This document shows, piece after piece, positions 25,675 through 35,487 of a stretch of DNA of 64,000 nt (position 1 is the stretch's first letter; each line of letters opens with the position of its first letter). Both the position numbers and the translations under genes were made by a program. The notes under the pieces were generated by a model that had not been told where the DNA came from, made no database searches, and saw nothing but the letters and a program-made list of their open reading frames with translations. The stretch comes from JAEYKI01 sp036679405 (GTDB lineage: Bacteria; Bacillota; Clostridia; Christensenellales; Christensenellaceae), in contig JAVBVZ010000034.1 in assembly GCA_036679405.1 (NCBI GenBank), positions 62,001-126,000 on the forward strand, in the 5' to 3' direction.

Positions 25675-26556
25675 TTAGGCACGGCCTAAGAATTCCTTCC
25701 ATTCGGCAAGTTCTCTTTTTCCCTGCGCATATCCCATCCGGTAGCTTGCGGAAAGTTTTTCAAAATTTGTTTCCCTGTTTGTGACCGGCATGGTATCCGG
25801 ATAGACGATATACGCCTTTCCTTCCCGCGCAAGCTGCATAAGCTCGTCGAGCGTCCGGTTGTATACCTGATAACGGCTCATCATTGCGTCCGCCATATGC
25901 GGACGCTTTTTATACAGGGTACGGATCGCGCCCTGCCACTTGGGCGGCTGCATCCGAAACCCTTTCGGGCGGCTGAGCACCGCAAAAAAGCGCTTCATTC
26001 CGTCCTGTTTGGCAATATCCAGAGCAATTCCGCCGCCCAGGCCGCCGTCCACATAGTAATTCCCGTCGTACCAGGTGGGCGGCATAAAAATAGGCATGGA
26101 AGAAGAGCAGCGGACGATTTTCATCAGTTCCCCTACATCCCGCATATCTTCTTTGGAAAAATAAATCATTTCCCCGCTTTCCCGCCGAAAAGCACCCACG
26201 CGCAGGCGGGCCGGATTCGCCTGAAAAGTTTCAAAATCAAAGGGCAGGCAGGCATCCGGATAGGGCGTTTCCTCGTAGAGGTACCTTGCTCTGAAATACC
26301 CCTCTCCTTTAAAAAAGGAACCCCATCCTCCAAACCTGGGATCCAGCACCAGGTCTACAAAGGATTTTTTTGCCCGCTGCGTATCCCTTGAAAGATAATT
26401 CACGCTATGGCTGGACCCCGCCGAGATCCCGGCTACATAGTCAAAATAAAGGCCGTTTTCCAGCAAAATATTTAAAAACCCCGCGGTATAACTGGCCCGC
26501 ATACCGCCGCCTTCAAATATAAGCGCGGTATCTTTGATGTTGTTTTCAAGATGCAT
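25675..26556 (-). CDS. Patatin-like phospholipase
   Basis: This 293-residue protein has the patatin oxyanion-hole segment FEGGGMRASY near residue 14, the nucleophile elbow GISAGSS (Ser catalytic) and VDGGLGG supplying the catalytic Asp. These define the Ser-Asp dyad of bacterial patatins such as YjjU/RssA-like proteins. It probably hydrolyses membrane or fatty-acyl lipids in the cytoplasm; no signal peptide is visible. It converges with cblS, whose stop is only 8 nt away. Confidence 0.93.
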   Translation of the reverse strand: MHLENNIKDTALIFEGGGMRASYTAGFLNILLENGLYFDYVAGISAGSSHSVNYLSRDTQRAKKSFVDLVLDPRFGGWGSFFKGEGYFRARYLYEETPYPDACLPFDFETFQANPARLRVGAFRRESGEMIYFSKEDMRDVGELMKIVRCSSSMPIFMPPTWYDGNYYVDGGLGGGIALDIAKQDGMKRFFAVLSRPKGFRMQPPKWQGAIRTLYKKRPHMADAMMSRYQVYNRTLDELMQLAREGKAYIVYPDTMPVTNRETNFEKLSASYRMGYAQGKRELAEWKEFLGRA

Positions 26557-26598
26557 GCCTTTTCTTTATGCTCCTTTTCTGCTTATTGGGCTATCCAT

Positions 26599-27423
26599 TT
26601 ATATAAAGGTTTTTTTCTGTTCAAAATCCCCGGTAAAGCTGTCTGCCAGCCGCCTGAGTTCAAAAAGAGAAGCAAAAAAGCTCTCAAAGTCCTGATGCGC
26701 ATGAAGATAAGCGTATAAATCAAGGATCTTCTCCCCAAACACACCGGTCAGTTTCTGCGGAAAAAACGCAGTTGAAAAACGGCTTGAAAACAAATCGTTC
26801 CACACCGAATAGCGGGCTAAAAACTGAATCAGTTCATACATATACAAAAGCGGCTCGTTTTTCCCCGCATACTCTTTTAAGCCGTCCCGCAGCATCCCGA
26901 GTTGAAAAGGGATCTCCCTCTCCGCAATATGGCGGATCTGTACTTCCGTGCTCTGTGGCCGATCCGCAACAATGAGCTGCCTGTAAATGCCGTACCCCAC
27001 GCGGCGCGCGTGAAATTCGGTCCAAAAATAAAAAACCGTAAACTGCTCGTCTTTCTGCACATCCAAAGGATTGCGGTAGCCATGCTTTTGTGCAAACGCA
27101 TAAAAATCCTGTATATGTGCAAACTCATGGGCCAGTGTACTGTAAAAAACACCGTCCTCTTTCCGCTGAAAGGTTGTTTTGTCAATCAGTACCACCGGCC
27201 TGTCGGCCAGGCGGACAGGCCACACGACCGTTCCCTTCAGGCCGGACAGGATTTTTCTTGATTTTTCACATCTTCTTTTTTCTTCTCCGCTTTGTGCAAG
27301 TTCTATGCACCGGCGGGAAATATTGCACGCCACTTCAACACGTACACCTGCCGGCCTTTGTCCCGTATAAGAATAATATAACCGCCCCGCCTTTGCAACG
27401 GCCGCCTCTAAATCCGTTTTCAT
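26599..27423 (-). CDS. HExxH putative metallopeptidase-like protein
   Basis: This protein of about 274 residues contains HEFAHIQD, an HExxH zinc motif, and a later Glu in FHARRVGYG that could be the third ligand. It has no signal peptide or membrane segment, so a cytoplasmic role is likely. It resembles conserved clostridial proteins without an assigned substrate. The start is uncertain: ATG 27423 follows GAGGGACAGG, while ATG 27450 and TTG 27483 are in frame, the latter overlapping the VOC gene stop. It lies just downstream of the VOC gene on the same strand. Confidence 0.7.
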   Translation of the reverse strand: MKTDLEAAVAKAGRLYYSYTGQRPAGVRVEVACNISRRCIELAQSGEEKRRCEKSRKILSGLKGTVVWPVRLADRPVVLIDKTTFQRKEDGVFYSTLAHEFAHIQDFYAFAQKHGYRNPLDVQKDEQFTVFYFWTEFHARRVGYGIYRQLIVADRPQSTEVQIRHIAEREIPFQLGMLRDGLKEYAGKNEPLLYMYELIQFLARYSVWNDLFSSRFSTAFFPQKLTGVFGEKILDLYAYLHAHQDFESFFASLFELRRLADSFTGDFEQKKTFI

Positions 27424-27479
27424 TTGCCTGTCCCTCGTCCGTTCCGGCATTATGCGGGCACTTTCCCTTTCCGGTTTTG

Positions 27480-27869
27480 TCAAAGCATTTCATATAGCTC
27501 GACTTCCGTGCCGTCCGGATCCAGGCACAGCAAAGCCCGGGTACCGATTTCCGGCAGTTCGGTTGCCGGCATCCTGATCTCTACGCCGTTTTGGACAAGA
27601 TGTGCCTCCCAGGCGGGCACATCTTCCACTAAAAAAGCAATATGCCGGTATCCGACAGAAGAATTATCCTTTGGCGCCCGCTGCGTGCGGTATCCGTAAT
27701 CGAACAGTTCTATACGCCCGCCGTCAGGCAGCTTGAGCGTCGTCATCCGGTTGTCTTCCCAATCGGTCAGCATGATTTTGCCGCATCCCAGGATGTCTTC
27801 ATAAAAATGCAGGGACTTTTTAAAATCCCCGGTATTGATGCCGATGTGTCCAATCCCTTTCATCTGCAT
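27480..27869 (-). CDS. VOC family (glyoxalase-like) protein
   Basis: This 129-residue protein has the paired beta-alpha-beta-beta-beta layout of the vicinal oxygen chelate family: GHIGINTGDFKKSLHFY at the start and DPDGTEVELYEML at the end, with metal-ligand candidates His8, Glu near 54, His near 74 and Glu at the C-terminus. It could be a lactoylglutathione lyase, epimerase or dioxygenase relative; the reaction cannot be told. The metallopeptidase-like gene follows directly downstream. Confidence 0.85.
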   Translation of the reverse strand: MQMKGIGHIGINTGDFKKSLHFYEDILGCGKIMLTDWEDNRMTTLKLPDGGRIELFDYGYRTQRAPKDNSSVGYRHIAFLVEDVPAWEAHLVQNGVEIRMPATELPEIGTRALLCLDPDGTEVELYEML

Positions 27870-28331
27870 ATCGCTTCTCCTTGTATCCGTTTTTTAAAAT
27901 CCCAAACGGTCCCCCATGTTATCCCCCGGCCCAAATTCACGGTCTCTCTCTTCGCCGGATAAAATAATCATATCAATATTCAGACGTAAAATCAAACGCC
28001 GGCTGCCCGGTACGTTTTAACCGCAGACGGGTCAAACTATGCGCAATAAATTCTTGCTTTCAGAGTTGACTTTTTAAGAGAAGTGCCGCATGGACGTCCG
28101 AAAAACATTTGAAAACAGGGTTCAGGTCAGAATTCATAAAAATCAAACCCGAAAAGGCATCTTGAAAAAATATGCAGACGCGCTTAAATAACTATATTCA
28201 GGCATCTTGAAAATCCACATCCAGCACAAAATTGAACGCAACTTAGCAACTTAAAACGGGAGCCCGATAAAGATCGACGCTGCGCCTTAATGGGGCGTTT
28301 TTTACGGCTTATTTTTTCTTTCTTAAAAATT
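27870..28331. other. 462-nt intergenic region without a supported gene
   Basis: I find no confident coding or RNA feature here. A 13-nt direct repeat GGCATCTTGAAAA occurs at about 28157 and 28201. A 33-codon plus-strand frame (28090-28191) lacks a good ribosome binding site. A weak stem followed by six T (about 28286-28308, plus strand) could end a small transcript. Confidence 0.4.
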
Positions 28332-29216
28332 TTACTCCCAGGTTTTGTCCACCAGATCATATGCGGGGATGGATTGCGCCGCGCCTTTGACAGAGACGGC
28401 CAGCGCGGCGGCCCGGGCCGCACGTTTCAGCGTTTCCCGCACCCCCATACCGCCAATGATTCCCGCAACAAAGTACCCAAGAAAAGTATCTCCCGCGGCC
28501 GTCGTATCCACCACTTTTACTTTTTCAGCCGCCTGATCATAATATTCTTTTCCATCATAATATTTTGCGCCCTCCGAACCCAAAGTCAGCAGGATTTTTG
28601 CTTTCGGATATTTTTTTGTCAAGGCGGGCAGCATCCTCTCTGTGCGCGTTTCCCCGGAAAGCTGCAGACCTTCCACTTCGTTTAAAATAAAATAATGTAT
28701 TTTTTCAAGAGGGAGCAGGTTGACCGAAGCGTCGATCGGAGAAGGGTTTAATACGATCTTAAGCCCTCTTTTATAAGCGGAATCAATAAGATATCCAATA
28801 TTGCAGATTTCATTTTGAAGCAATAAAAAATCTCCTTTGTCAAAAGCAGACAGCGTTTCATCTATCTGCCGTTTGGAGATCGTTTTATTGGTTCCGCCAA
28901 AATAAATAATACAGTTTTGTCCGTCAGGCTGTACCTGTATAACCGTATGTCCGCTCTGCGCTTGCTGACGGTAAACATATGTGCAGTCTACCCCCGCCTC
29001 CCGAAGAGCATCCAAAAGGATTTCTCCCCCGTCTCCAATACTTCCCGCATGAAAAACAGCTGCGCCCGCCTTGGAGAGGGCAACGGACTGGTTCAGGCCT
29101 TTGCCTCCGGCAAACGTTTTGCGCGAAGAGCTTTCTATTGTCTCTCCCGGCCGGACAAAATGCGGCACATCATATACATAGTCGATATTCATTGATCCAA
29201 AATTTAAAACTTTCAT
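28332..29216 (-). CDS. Ribokinase-like PfkB family sugar kinase
   Basis: This 294-residue protein has PfkB signature 1 (FAGGKGLNQSVALSKAGA) and signature 2 with the catalytic Asp (VVDTTAAGDTFLGYF). It begins NFGSMNIDYVY, like ribokinases. The expected reaction is ATP-dependent phosphorylation of a sugar or nucleoside; ribose is likely but not proven. No transporter accompanies it. It has its own promoter at 29313-29341 and a leader of about 95 nt. Confidence 0.9.
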   Translation of the reverse strand: MKVLNFGSMNIDYVYDVPHFVRPGETIESSSRKTFAGGKGLNQSVALSKAGAAVFHAGSIGDGGEILLDALREAGVDCTYVYRQQAQSGHTVIQVQPDGQNCIIYFGGTNKTISKRQIDETLSAFDKGDFLLLQNEICNIGYLIDSAYKRGLKIVLNPSPIDASVNLLPLEKIHYFILNEVEGLQLSGETRTERMLPALTKKYPKAKILLTLGSEGAKYYDGKEYYDQAAEKVKVVDTTAAGDTFLGYFVAGIIGGMGVRETLKRAARAAALAVSVKGAAQSIPAYDLVDKTWE

Positions 29217-29312
29217 GTAACCTCCGGCACATCAAAACACGGCGTTCAGGCAAAAGCTGAGGCACGCAAAATAATGGGCTTAAATAAATTTCGGTCATGA
29301 TCGGATAATTAA

Positions 29313-29341
29313 AATGTACCATACCTGTCTTTTCATATCAA
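29313..29341 (-). promoter_or_regulatory. Promoter of the ribokinase-like gene
   Basis: Leftward TTGATA, 17-nt spacer, TACATT, with TG one base before the -10. Confidence 0.6.
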
Positions 29342-29443
29342 TCGTTTCGGTTCTTTTTCAATTTATTTCATCTCTTTCTTTTTATGCACGCTTTGAAGCG
29401 TCGATCCTCCTTTCAAACGCCGCAAACTTAAGAATACCGGGCA

Positions 29444-30070
29444 TCAAAGTCCGTAAAGCAGCGCATTGATGATCGCGGCGGCCACATTGCTTCCGCCTTT
29501 TTTCCCAACCGCCACAATATAGGGTGCGCCGGATCGCATGATGATTTCTTTGGATTCCACGACATTCACGAATCCAACGGGCACGCCCACCACCAGTGCG
29601 GGCGACAGCTCTTTTTCCAAAATCAGCTCGGAAAGGCGGAGCAGGGCGGTCGGTGCGTTTCCCACCGCAAAAATCAGCGGCCCGGTAAGCTTTGCGGCTT
29701 TTTCCATGCTGGCTGCCGCGCGGGTGCTACCCGCTTCCTGCGCACGGAGGGCCACATCCGGATCGCTTATATAGCATAAGCCCTCCCCGCCGTATTCGCC
29801 AAGCTTTTTTTTATTGATTCCCGCCAACGCCATCTGCGTATCGGTTATGACCGTTGCGCCGCTTAAGAGCGCTTTTTTTCCGGCGCGGACCGCCCCGGAA
29901 GAAAAACGAAGATTACGCGCATAGTCAAAATCCGCGCTGGTATGAATGACCCGTTTGATTACCGGCTCGTTTTCCGGATCCAGGCGTATCCCGCCCAGTT
30001 CCCGGGTAATAATTGCAAAACTTTCTTCTTCAATCTCCCGGGGCAGCATTTTCCTTTTGTTTTCGCTCAT
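29444..30070 (-). CDS. cbiC: Cobalt-precorrin-8 methylmutase CbiC
   Basis: This 208-residue protein isomerises cobalt-precorrin-8 to cobyrinate by moving the C11 methyl group to C12. The catalytic His lies in VIHTSADFDYAR, and TDTQMALAGIN, VGNAPTALLRL and VGVPVGFVNVVESKE are family blocks. It is the last gene of the 13-gene cobalamin operon and overlaps cobO by 4 nt. I see no strong terminator after it. Confidence 0.96.
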   Translation of the reverse strand: MSENKRKMLPREIEEESFAIITRELGGIRLDPENEPVIKRVIHTSADFDYARNLRFSSGAVRAGKKALLSGATVITDTQMALAGINKKKLGEYGGEGLCYISDPDVALRAQEAGSTRAAASMEKAAKLTGPLIFAVGNAPTALLRLSELILEKELSPALVVGVPVGFVNVVESKEIIMRSGAPYIVAVGKKGGSNVAAAIINALLYGL

Positions 30071-30591
30071 AGCTCAATTCCTTTTCTTGCGCCTACGCCT
30101 CTATCAAAAGGGTGGCGTATTTTTTTGATTTCAGAAATATAGTCGGCACGCTCCATCAGCTCTTTGGCCGGGTTTCGGCCCGTTAAGACAACTTCCAGCC
30201 CTTTTGGCTTATTGTCCAAAAAATCAAGCAGGCTTTCCCGGTCCAGCAGGCCGCATCCGTAAGCGCCCACCGCCTCATCCAGAATCATAAGGTCATACCG
30301 GCCCGCATGCTTCGCCGCATACATCCATTTTTCCATATGGGCGTCATATGCCTTTCTTTTCTCTTCTTCACTCATTTCCCAAAAAAAGCGTTTCCCTTCC
30401 CGTGCGCTTATGACTGTAACGCCTTCTATCTGTGAAAGAGCGGCCAATTCCCCGGTCTGCCCGTTCTTTAAAAACTGCAGCACCAGAACTTTCATCCCGC
30501 GTCCCGCCGCCCGCAGGGCCAGCCCCATAGCCGCCGTTGTTTTTCCCTTTCCGTCCCCGCAATAAATATGCACCAGGCCTTTTCCTTTCAT
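30067..30591 (-). CDS. cobO: Cob(I)yrinic acid a,c-diamide adenosyltransferase
   Basis: This 174-residue protein belongs to the CobA/CobO/BtuR adenosyltransferase family, with P-loop GDGKGKTTAAMG near the N-terminus, VLQFLKNGQTGE and MILDEAVGAYGCGLL. It transfers the 5'-deoxyadenosyl group of ATP to reduced cobalt. The 4-nt overlaps on both sides (cobQ/cbiP and cbiC) indicate translational coupling. Confidence 0.95.
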   Translation of the reverse strand: MKGKGLVHIYCGDGKGKTTAAMGLALRAAGRGMKVLVLQFLKNGQTGELAALSQIEGVTVISAREGKRFFWEMSEEEKRKAYDAHMEKWMYAAKHAGRYDLMILDEAVGAYGCGLLDRESLLDFLDNKPKGLEVVLTGRNPAKELMERADYISEIKKIRHPFDRGVGARKGIEL

Positions 30592-32075
30592 ATTCCTTCC
30601 TCCAGTATCCTGTATATCCGGTCCATGTCCGCATTTTGCCGAAAAGAATTTGCCAGAAGGTCGTACTGTTGTTCCTTATACGCTTTTTCATCTCTGCTTT
30701 CAAATGCAAACGGAATCCCTTTGATTTCACAAAGAGCGTATACCAGGGCACGCACCGCCTCCTCACTGTCAAAAATCCCATGCACATAACTGCCCAGCAC
30801 ATTGCCGCATGCAAGCCCGTCCTGCGCGGAGCCAAGCGAGAGCAACGCATTCGCTCCCTCTCCTGCCTTCGTGCGCCCCATATGGATCTCGTACCCTTTC
30901 ACCCGTGCACCCGAAAGCGGGGCAAGCGGACCCTTCAGATCTCCGAAAGAACCGGAAACCTGCCGGCGCTCCTTGCGCCTTTCAAACACCGTCCGGGCGG
31001 AAAGAAGGCCCATACCGGCCATTTCACCGCCATACTCTACGCCGTCCGGATCGCAAAGACGTTCGCCCAGCATTTGAAACCCGCCGCAAATCCCAAAAAC
31101 AATTTTTCCACGGCTGGCCTGTTTTTTGATTTCCGCTTCCAGCCCGCTTTCCCGAAGCCATTTTAGATCTTCCATAGTGTTTTTGGTCCCGGGCAGAAAA
31201 ATCATGTCCGGCTCTTTCATCTGCGCGCTTTTAGAGACATACCGCACGGAAACACCTTCTGCGGCGGATAGGCGGTTAAAGTCGGTAAAATTTGAAATAC
31301 GCGGCAAGCGTACGACGGCAATATCGATCCTTCCGTCCGCTTCCGTCTTGCAAAGCCGCTCGGACAGGCTGTCCTCATCGTCCAGATCCAGATACATATA
31401 AGGAATCACGCCTGCTACCGGCTTTTGGGTTATATCTTCCAGCATGGCGATGCCCGGCTGCAGAATTTTTAGATCGCCACGGAATTTGTTGATCAGCGTG
31501 GCTTTTACCATGTCCCGCTCGCCGGCATCCAGCAGCATCAGCGTACCGGCCAGGGACGCAAACACGCCTCCCCGGTCAATATCTCCGGCCAGCAGGACGG
31601 GTGATCCGGCCATAGCCGCCATACCCATATTTACAATGTCTTCATTTTTCAGGTTGATTTCGGCCGGGCTGCCCGCGCCTTCCAGAACGATCACGTCATA
31701 TGCAGCGTCAAGCTGCTGATACGCGCGAAGGACATGCGGCACCAACTGCTTTTTTTTTGCATAATATTCCGCTGCGCTCATATTGCCCAGGACCTCGCCG
31801 TCCACAATGACCTGCGATCCGCTGTCGCTGGTCGGCTTTAAAAGGATGGGATTCATCAGAACAGACGGTTTGATCCCGGCAGCCTCGGCCTGCATCACCT
31901 GTGCGCGTCCCATTTCCAGCCCTTCCTGGGTAATAAAGGAATTAAGGGCCATGTTCTGCGATTTGAAAGGGGCGACCCGGTATCCGTCCTGTTTGAAGAT
32001 CCGGCAGAGCGCCGCTGCAATAAAGCTTTTTCCCGCATTTGAAGTCGTTCCCTGTATCATGATCGATTTTGCCAT
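30588..32075 (-). CDS. cbiP: Cobyric acid synthase CbiP
   Basis: This 495-residue protein amidates four carboxylates of adenosylcobyrinate a,c-diamide using glutamine and ATP. The N-terminal DTBS-like synthetase domain starts MIQGTTSNAGKSFIAAALCR (P-loop). The C-terminal class I amidotransferase domain has the nucleophile in IVFGICGGFQMLG and the catalytic His in YVHGIFD. Length is normal. It lies 2 nt after cobD and overlaps cobO. Confidence 0.96.
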   Translation of the reverse strand: MAKSIMIQGTTSNAGKSFIAAALCRIFKQDGYRVAPFKSQNMALNSFITQEGLEMGRAQVMQAEAAGIKPSVLMNPILLKPTSDSGSQVIVDGEVLGNMSAAEYYAKKKQLVPHVLRAYQQLDAAYDVIVLEGAGSPAEINLKNEDIVNMGMAAMAGSPVLLAGDIDRGGVFASLAGTLMLLDAGERDMVKATLINKFRGDLKILQPGIAMLEDITQKPVAGVIPYMYLDLDDEDSLSERLCKTEADGRIDIAVVRLPRISNFTDFNRLSAAEGVSVRYVSKSAQMKEPDMIFLPGTKNTMEDLKWLRESGLEAEIKKQASRGKIVFGICGGFQMLGERLCDPDGVEYGGEMAGMGLLSARTVFERRKERRQVSGSFGDLKGPLAPLSGARVKGYEIHMGRTKAGEGANALLSLGSAQDGLACGNVLGSYVHGIFDSEEAVRALVYALCEIKGIPFAFESRDEKAYKEQQYDLLANSFRQNADMDRIYRILEEGI

Positions 32076-32077
32076 TT

Positions 32078-33130
32078 TTATCTCTCTTTCAGATGTTTTT
32101 TCAGCGTGCGGACCAACTGTTCATTTTCGTCTTGCAGGCGTACCGCTACCCGGTAATATTCTTTGCCAAGTCCCCGGTAATTTGCGCAGGAACGGATCAG
32201 AATCCCATCCTCTTTCAAGCGGTCGGCCAGTGCGCGCGACCCCCGCGCCCGGAAAAATATAAAATTTGCCGCAGAATCATAGACCTCAAATCCCATTTCT
32301 GCAAGGGCGGTTTTTAAAAATGTCCGTTGCCGGCGCACAACTTGCCGGCTTTCTTCCAGATAGCTTTTTTCCCGAACCGCAGAAACACCGGCCTGCTGTG
32401 CAACAACCGAAACGCTCCATGTCTGCCCGCATTGCGAAACTTTTTGAATAAGCGCCTCATCTGCGCAAATGCCGTATCCAAGACGGATGCCCGGCATGGC
32501 AAAAATCTTGGTGAATGCCTTAAGCAAAAAAAGGTTCGGGCAGGCATGCAGATACGGTTTTAAGGTGTGGAGGTCCGGCCTGTCCACAAAATCAATAAAA
32601 CATTCATCTAAAACCAAAAGGGTTCCCCGCCTCTTGCAAACCGCCAGCAACCTGCGCAAAAGCTGCGGGTCGGCCAGAAGGCCGGTCGGATTGCTGGGGT
32701 TGCAGATAAAGATCATATCAAAACCACCGTCCGCCGCCGCGAGAAAGCCCTCATCCAGCTCAAAACCGTTTTGTGCGGACAGGTTATAAAATGTAACCCT
32801 GCAGCCCGCTTCATTGAGCGCGTCCTCATATTCCAAAAAAGCCGGAACCGCAATCAGCGCGCGCCCGGGGCGCAGCGCATGCACCAGCCGGTAGATCAGG
32901 TCTGCCGCACCGTTCCCGCATACCAGCATTTCCTTCCCCACGCCTTCAAAGCCTGAAATGCTTTGTTTTAAACGCCGGCAAAGCGGGTCCGGGTAATGCA
33001 CGCAGAGATCCGCGCTGTTTTTGATAGCCTCTCTGACGCCCTCGCAAAGCCCCAGCGGATTTATGTTTGCCGAAAAGTCGAGCACGCCCTGCAGAGAATA
33101 AATGTCTCCGCCATGTTTTATATCTTCCAT
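32078..33130 (-). CDS. cobD: Threonine-phosphate decarboxylase CobD
   Basis: This 350-residue PLP enzyme of the aminotransferase I/II fold makes (R)-1-amino-2-propanol phosphate, the linker of the nucleotide loop. DFSANINPLG near the N-terminus, FICNPSNPTG, DECFIDF and the PLP-lysine segment KAFTKIFAMPGIRLGY are diagnostic. The ATG at 33130 gives the usual length and N-terminus MEDIKHGGD; the frame runs upstream inside cbiB. It overlaps the end of cbiB by 13 nt. Confidence 0.95.
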   Translation of the reverse strand: MEDIKHGGDIYSLQGVLDFSANINPLGLCEGVREAIKNSADLCVHYPDPLCRRLKQSISGFEGVGKEMLVCGNGAADLIYRLVHALRPGRALIAVPAFLEYEDALNEAGCRVTFYNLSAQNGFELDEGFLAAADGGFDMIFICNPSNPTGLLADPQLLRRLLAVCKRRGTLLVLDECFIDFVDRPDLHTLKPYLHACPNLFLLKAFTKIFAMPGIRLGYGICADEALIQKVSQCGQTWSVSVVAQQAGVSAVREKSYLEESRQVVRRQRTFLKTALAEMGFEVYDSAANFIFFRARGSRALADRLKEDGILIRSCANYRGLGKEYYRVAVRLQDENEQLVRTLKKHLKER

Positions 33131-34113
33131 AGTCCACCTTCCGTAAATGCCCAAATCACCGTTGCATAAAATGCGCCCGCTACCGCCAAAAACAGAAGGG
33201 AAGTCATCGCCGAAAGCCGACAGGCGCGCTTGATATCTTCCCGCTCTATGCTTCTGCATGCATCGCCGATGTACGGCTTTTTTATTTTTTTGCCAAAATA
33301 CACCGCATCTCCGGCCAGACGGACCCCCAGCGCGCCTGCGCAGGCCGCTTCGGTCTGCGCACTGTTCGGGCTTGCGTGGCAAAGGCGGTCCCGGCGGAAG
33401 ATCCGCCATGCACCCCGCGCATCCATTTTGGTCAGACGGGCGGCCCAGACCATAAATATTCCGGTCAGACGGGCCGGCACAAAATTGAATACGTCGTCCA
33501 TACGGGCCGCAAAACGCCCAAAATGAAGATACCGTTCATTTTTATATCCAATCATGGAATCAAGGGTATTCACTGCCTTGTACAACCAGCCGAGCGGCGC
33601 GGCGCCGATCAGAATATAAAACATAGGCGCACAAACACCGTCCGACGTATTCTCCGCCACCGTCTCTACCGCAGCGCGGATGATTTCCGGCCCGGAAAGA
33701 GCGACCGTATCCCGCCCTACGATCATGGAAAGCGCACGACGCGCCCCCTGCATGTCGCCTTTAGAAAGCGCGTGGTAAACCTTCATTGCTTCCCTGCGGA
33801 GCGATTTTCCGGCCAGTATCTGGAAGCACATGAACGTCTCCATGCCAAACCAAAACCATATCCCCGCCTTCCAGGCGGCAAAAAGCACAAGCGCGGGCAC
33901 GGCCGTTCCTGCGGCCATGACCAAAATGCTGAGCAAAGTGCCGCAGGCTTGCTCGCTCTGCTGTGTCCGGCACGAACGTTTCCGTAAAAAACGCTCTCCC
34001 CCGGCGACCATTTTGCCCATCCAGCAAACCGGATGCGGCATTCCGTGCGGATCTCCAAGCAACATGTCCAATAAGAACCCGCCGAGAAGGGCCGCCAGGC
34101 CATAGATCCCCAT
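33118..34113 (-). CDS. cbiB: Adenosylcobinamide-phosphate synthase CbiB
   Basis: This 331-residue integral membrane protein joins aminopropanol phosphate to adenosylcobyric acid. It has several hydrophobic segments, LLGDPHGMPHPVCWMG near the N-terminus and the family blocks ETVAENTSDGVCAPMFY and GWLYKAVNTLDSMIGYK. It starts 3 nt after the cbiA stop and overlaps cobD. Confidence 0.96.
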   Translation of the reverse strand: MGIYGLAALLGGFLLDMLLGDPHGMPHPVCWMGKMVAGGERFLRKRSCRTQQSEQACGTLLSILVMAAGTAVPALVLFAAWKAGIWFWFGMETFMCFQILAGKSLRREAMKVYHALSKGDMQGARRALSMIVGRDTVALSGPEIIRAAVETVAENTSDGVCAPMFYILIGAAPLGWLYKAVNTLDSMIGYKNERYLHFGRFAARMDDVFNFVPARLTGIFMVWAARLTKMDARGAWRIFRRDRLCHASPNSAQTEAACAGALGVRLAGDAVYFGKKIKKPYIGDACRSIEREDIKRACRLSAMTSLLFLAVAGAFYATVIWAFTEGGLWKI

Positions 34114-34116
34114 GCG

Positions 34117-35487
34117 TTACTCCTTTTCCTGTGCGTGCAGAGCGCACTGCCGCAAAAAAGAAGCGGCCGCCGGAATGTTTCCATACAAATACAAGTGCGG
34201 AAATCCCGCATACATGCGCCTGTCCGCATACGCGCACCGCCACACATCCGCCCGCAGCGGTTTTTTTGCAATCAGGTCTTCTCCCGGACGGGTGGAATCC
34301 CAATAATGGAATTCGTGTCCCCGGATCGACCCGCCGTCTCCCAGCAGAAGATTCCCGCTTTCCGCGGTCAGACACAGATACCCGAACCGGCGAAGCCGTC
34401 CGGTTTTGTAGCATTCCCCTTGCAGTACCCCGGCCATTGCATGCCGTTTTCCGCTTTCATCCTGCAAATATTCATGCAGATACATAAATCCGCCGCATTC
34501 GGCAATCACAGGCATGCCTGCCCCAACCTTTTTTTTCAACGAATGCAGCATGCTTTTATTTTGGGCCAGCGCACCCGCGTAAAGTTCCGGGTATCCGCCG
34601 CCCAAAAGCAGGCCCGAGGCTTCCGCCGGGACCTCGCGATCCTCCAGCGGGCTGAACGGTATCACCGAAGCGCCCATCTCACGCAACAGGTCGATATTGT
34701 CTTCATAATAAAAGCAGAACGCGGCATCCCGCGCCACTGCCACCACGGTGCCTTCAAACTCCTTTTGTATGCCGGGTTTCCGGCAAAAAACGGGCGGCGC
34801 GCTTTGCGCCAGACGCAGCAGGGCATTGATATCAACGCTTTGCTCCATCTGTTCCGCAATCCGATTAAGCTTGCTCTTCAGGCCGCGCACTTCCCCCGCC
34901 GTCACCAAACCAAGATGCCGGCTTTCAAGTCTGTTTTCTTTCATATTGGGCAAGTATCCGAAAACGGGAACTCCCGTTTCCTCTTCCATCAGTTCTTTCA
35001 TCTCATGAAAAAGGCTTTCCGGCGCTCTGTTTAAAATAATTCCCGCAATATTGCTTTCCCTGAAAGCCAGAAACCCTTTTGCAACCGCCGCTGCAGAGAC
35101 GGACATGCCTTTTACATCCACCACCAGCACAACCGGAGTTCCTGTTTCCCGGGCAAGGTCGTACGAACTTGCCTGCGTGCTCCTGCCGCCAATCCCGTCG
35201 TAATATCCCATCACGCCTTCCATGACGGCCACGTCGCAGTCCCGCGCATTTTTGCAAAGCAAAAAACGCGCCGTCTCCCGATCTGCCATAAAAAGGTCCA
35301 GATTTCTGGATTTTGCGCCAATGATCTCCGAATGGAACATCGGGTCGATATAGTCGGGACCGCATTTGAAGGATGCGCATCTGACGCCACGTTTAACGAG
35401 CGCGGTCAGCAGGCCGCAGGTAACGGTTGTTTTTCCGCCGCCCGAATACGGGGCGGCAATCATAAGCCGCGGAATATTATTTTGCAA
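34117..35487 (-). CDS. cbiA: Cobyrinic acid a,c-diamide synthase CbiA
   Basis: This 456-residue glutamine- and ATP-dependent enzyme amidates the a and c carboxylates of cobyrinate. The N-terminal P-loop domain reads MIAAPYSGGGKTTVTCGL. The C-terminal amidotransferase domain has PVIAECGGFMYLHEYL, whose Cys is the nucleophile, and a catalytic His in GHEFHYWD. It overlaps the cbiJET fusion gene by 11 nt. Confidence 0.96.
   Translation of the reverse strand: MQNNIPRLMIAAPYSGGGKTTVTCGLLTALVKRGVRCASFKCGPDYIDPMFHSEIIGAKSRNLDLFMADRETARFLLCKNARDCDVAVMEGVMGYYDGIGGRSTQASSYDLARETGTPVVLVVDVKGMSVSAAAVAKGFLAFRESNIAGIILNRAPESLFHEMKELMEEETGVPVFGYLPNMKENRLESRHLGLVTAGEVRGLKSKLNRIAEQMEQSVDINALLRLAQSAPPVFCRKPGIQKEFEGTVVAVARDAAFCFYYEDNIDLLREMGASVIPFSPLEDREVPAEASGLLLGGGYPELYAGALAQNKSMLHSLKKKVGAGMPVIAECGGFMYLHEYLQDESGKRHAMAGVLQGECYKTGRLRRFGYLCLTAESGNLLLGDGGSIRGHEFHYWDSTRPGEDLIAKKPLRADVWRCAYADRRMYAGFPHLYLYGNIPAAASFLRQCALHAQEKE

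Noticed and set aside
28090..28191. 33-codon plus-strand frame encoding a basic peptide
   Set aside because: The ribosome binding site is weak and no promoter or conservation evidence is available.
28157..28213. Start of a CRISPR or other repeat array
   Set aside because: Only two copies of a 13-nt repeat occur, without regular spacers or cas genes.
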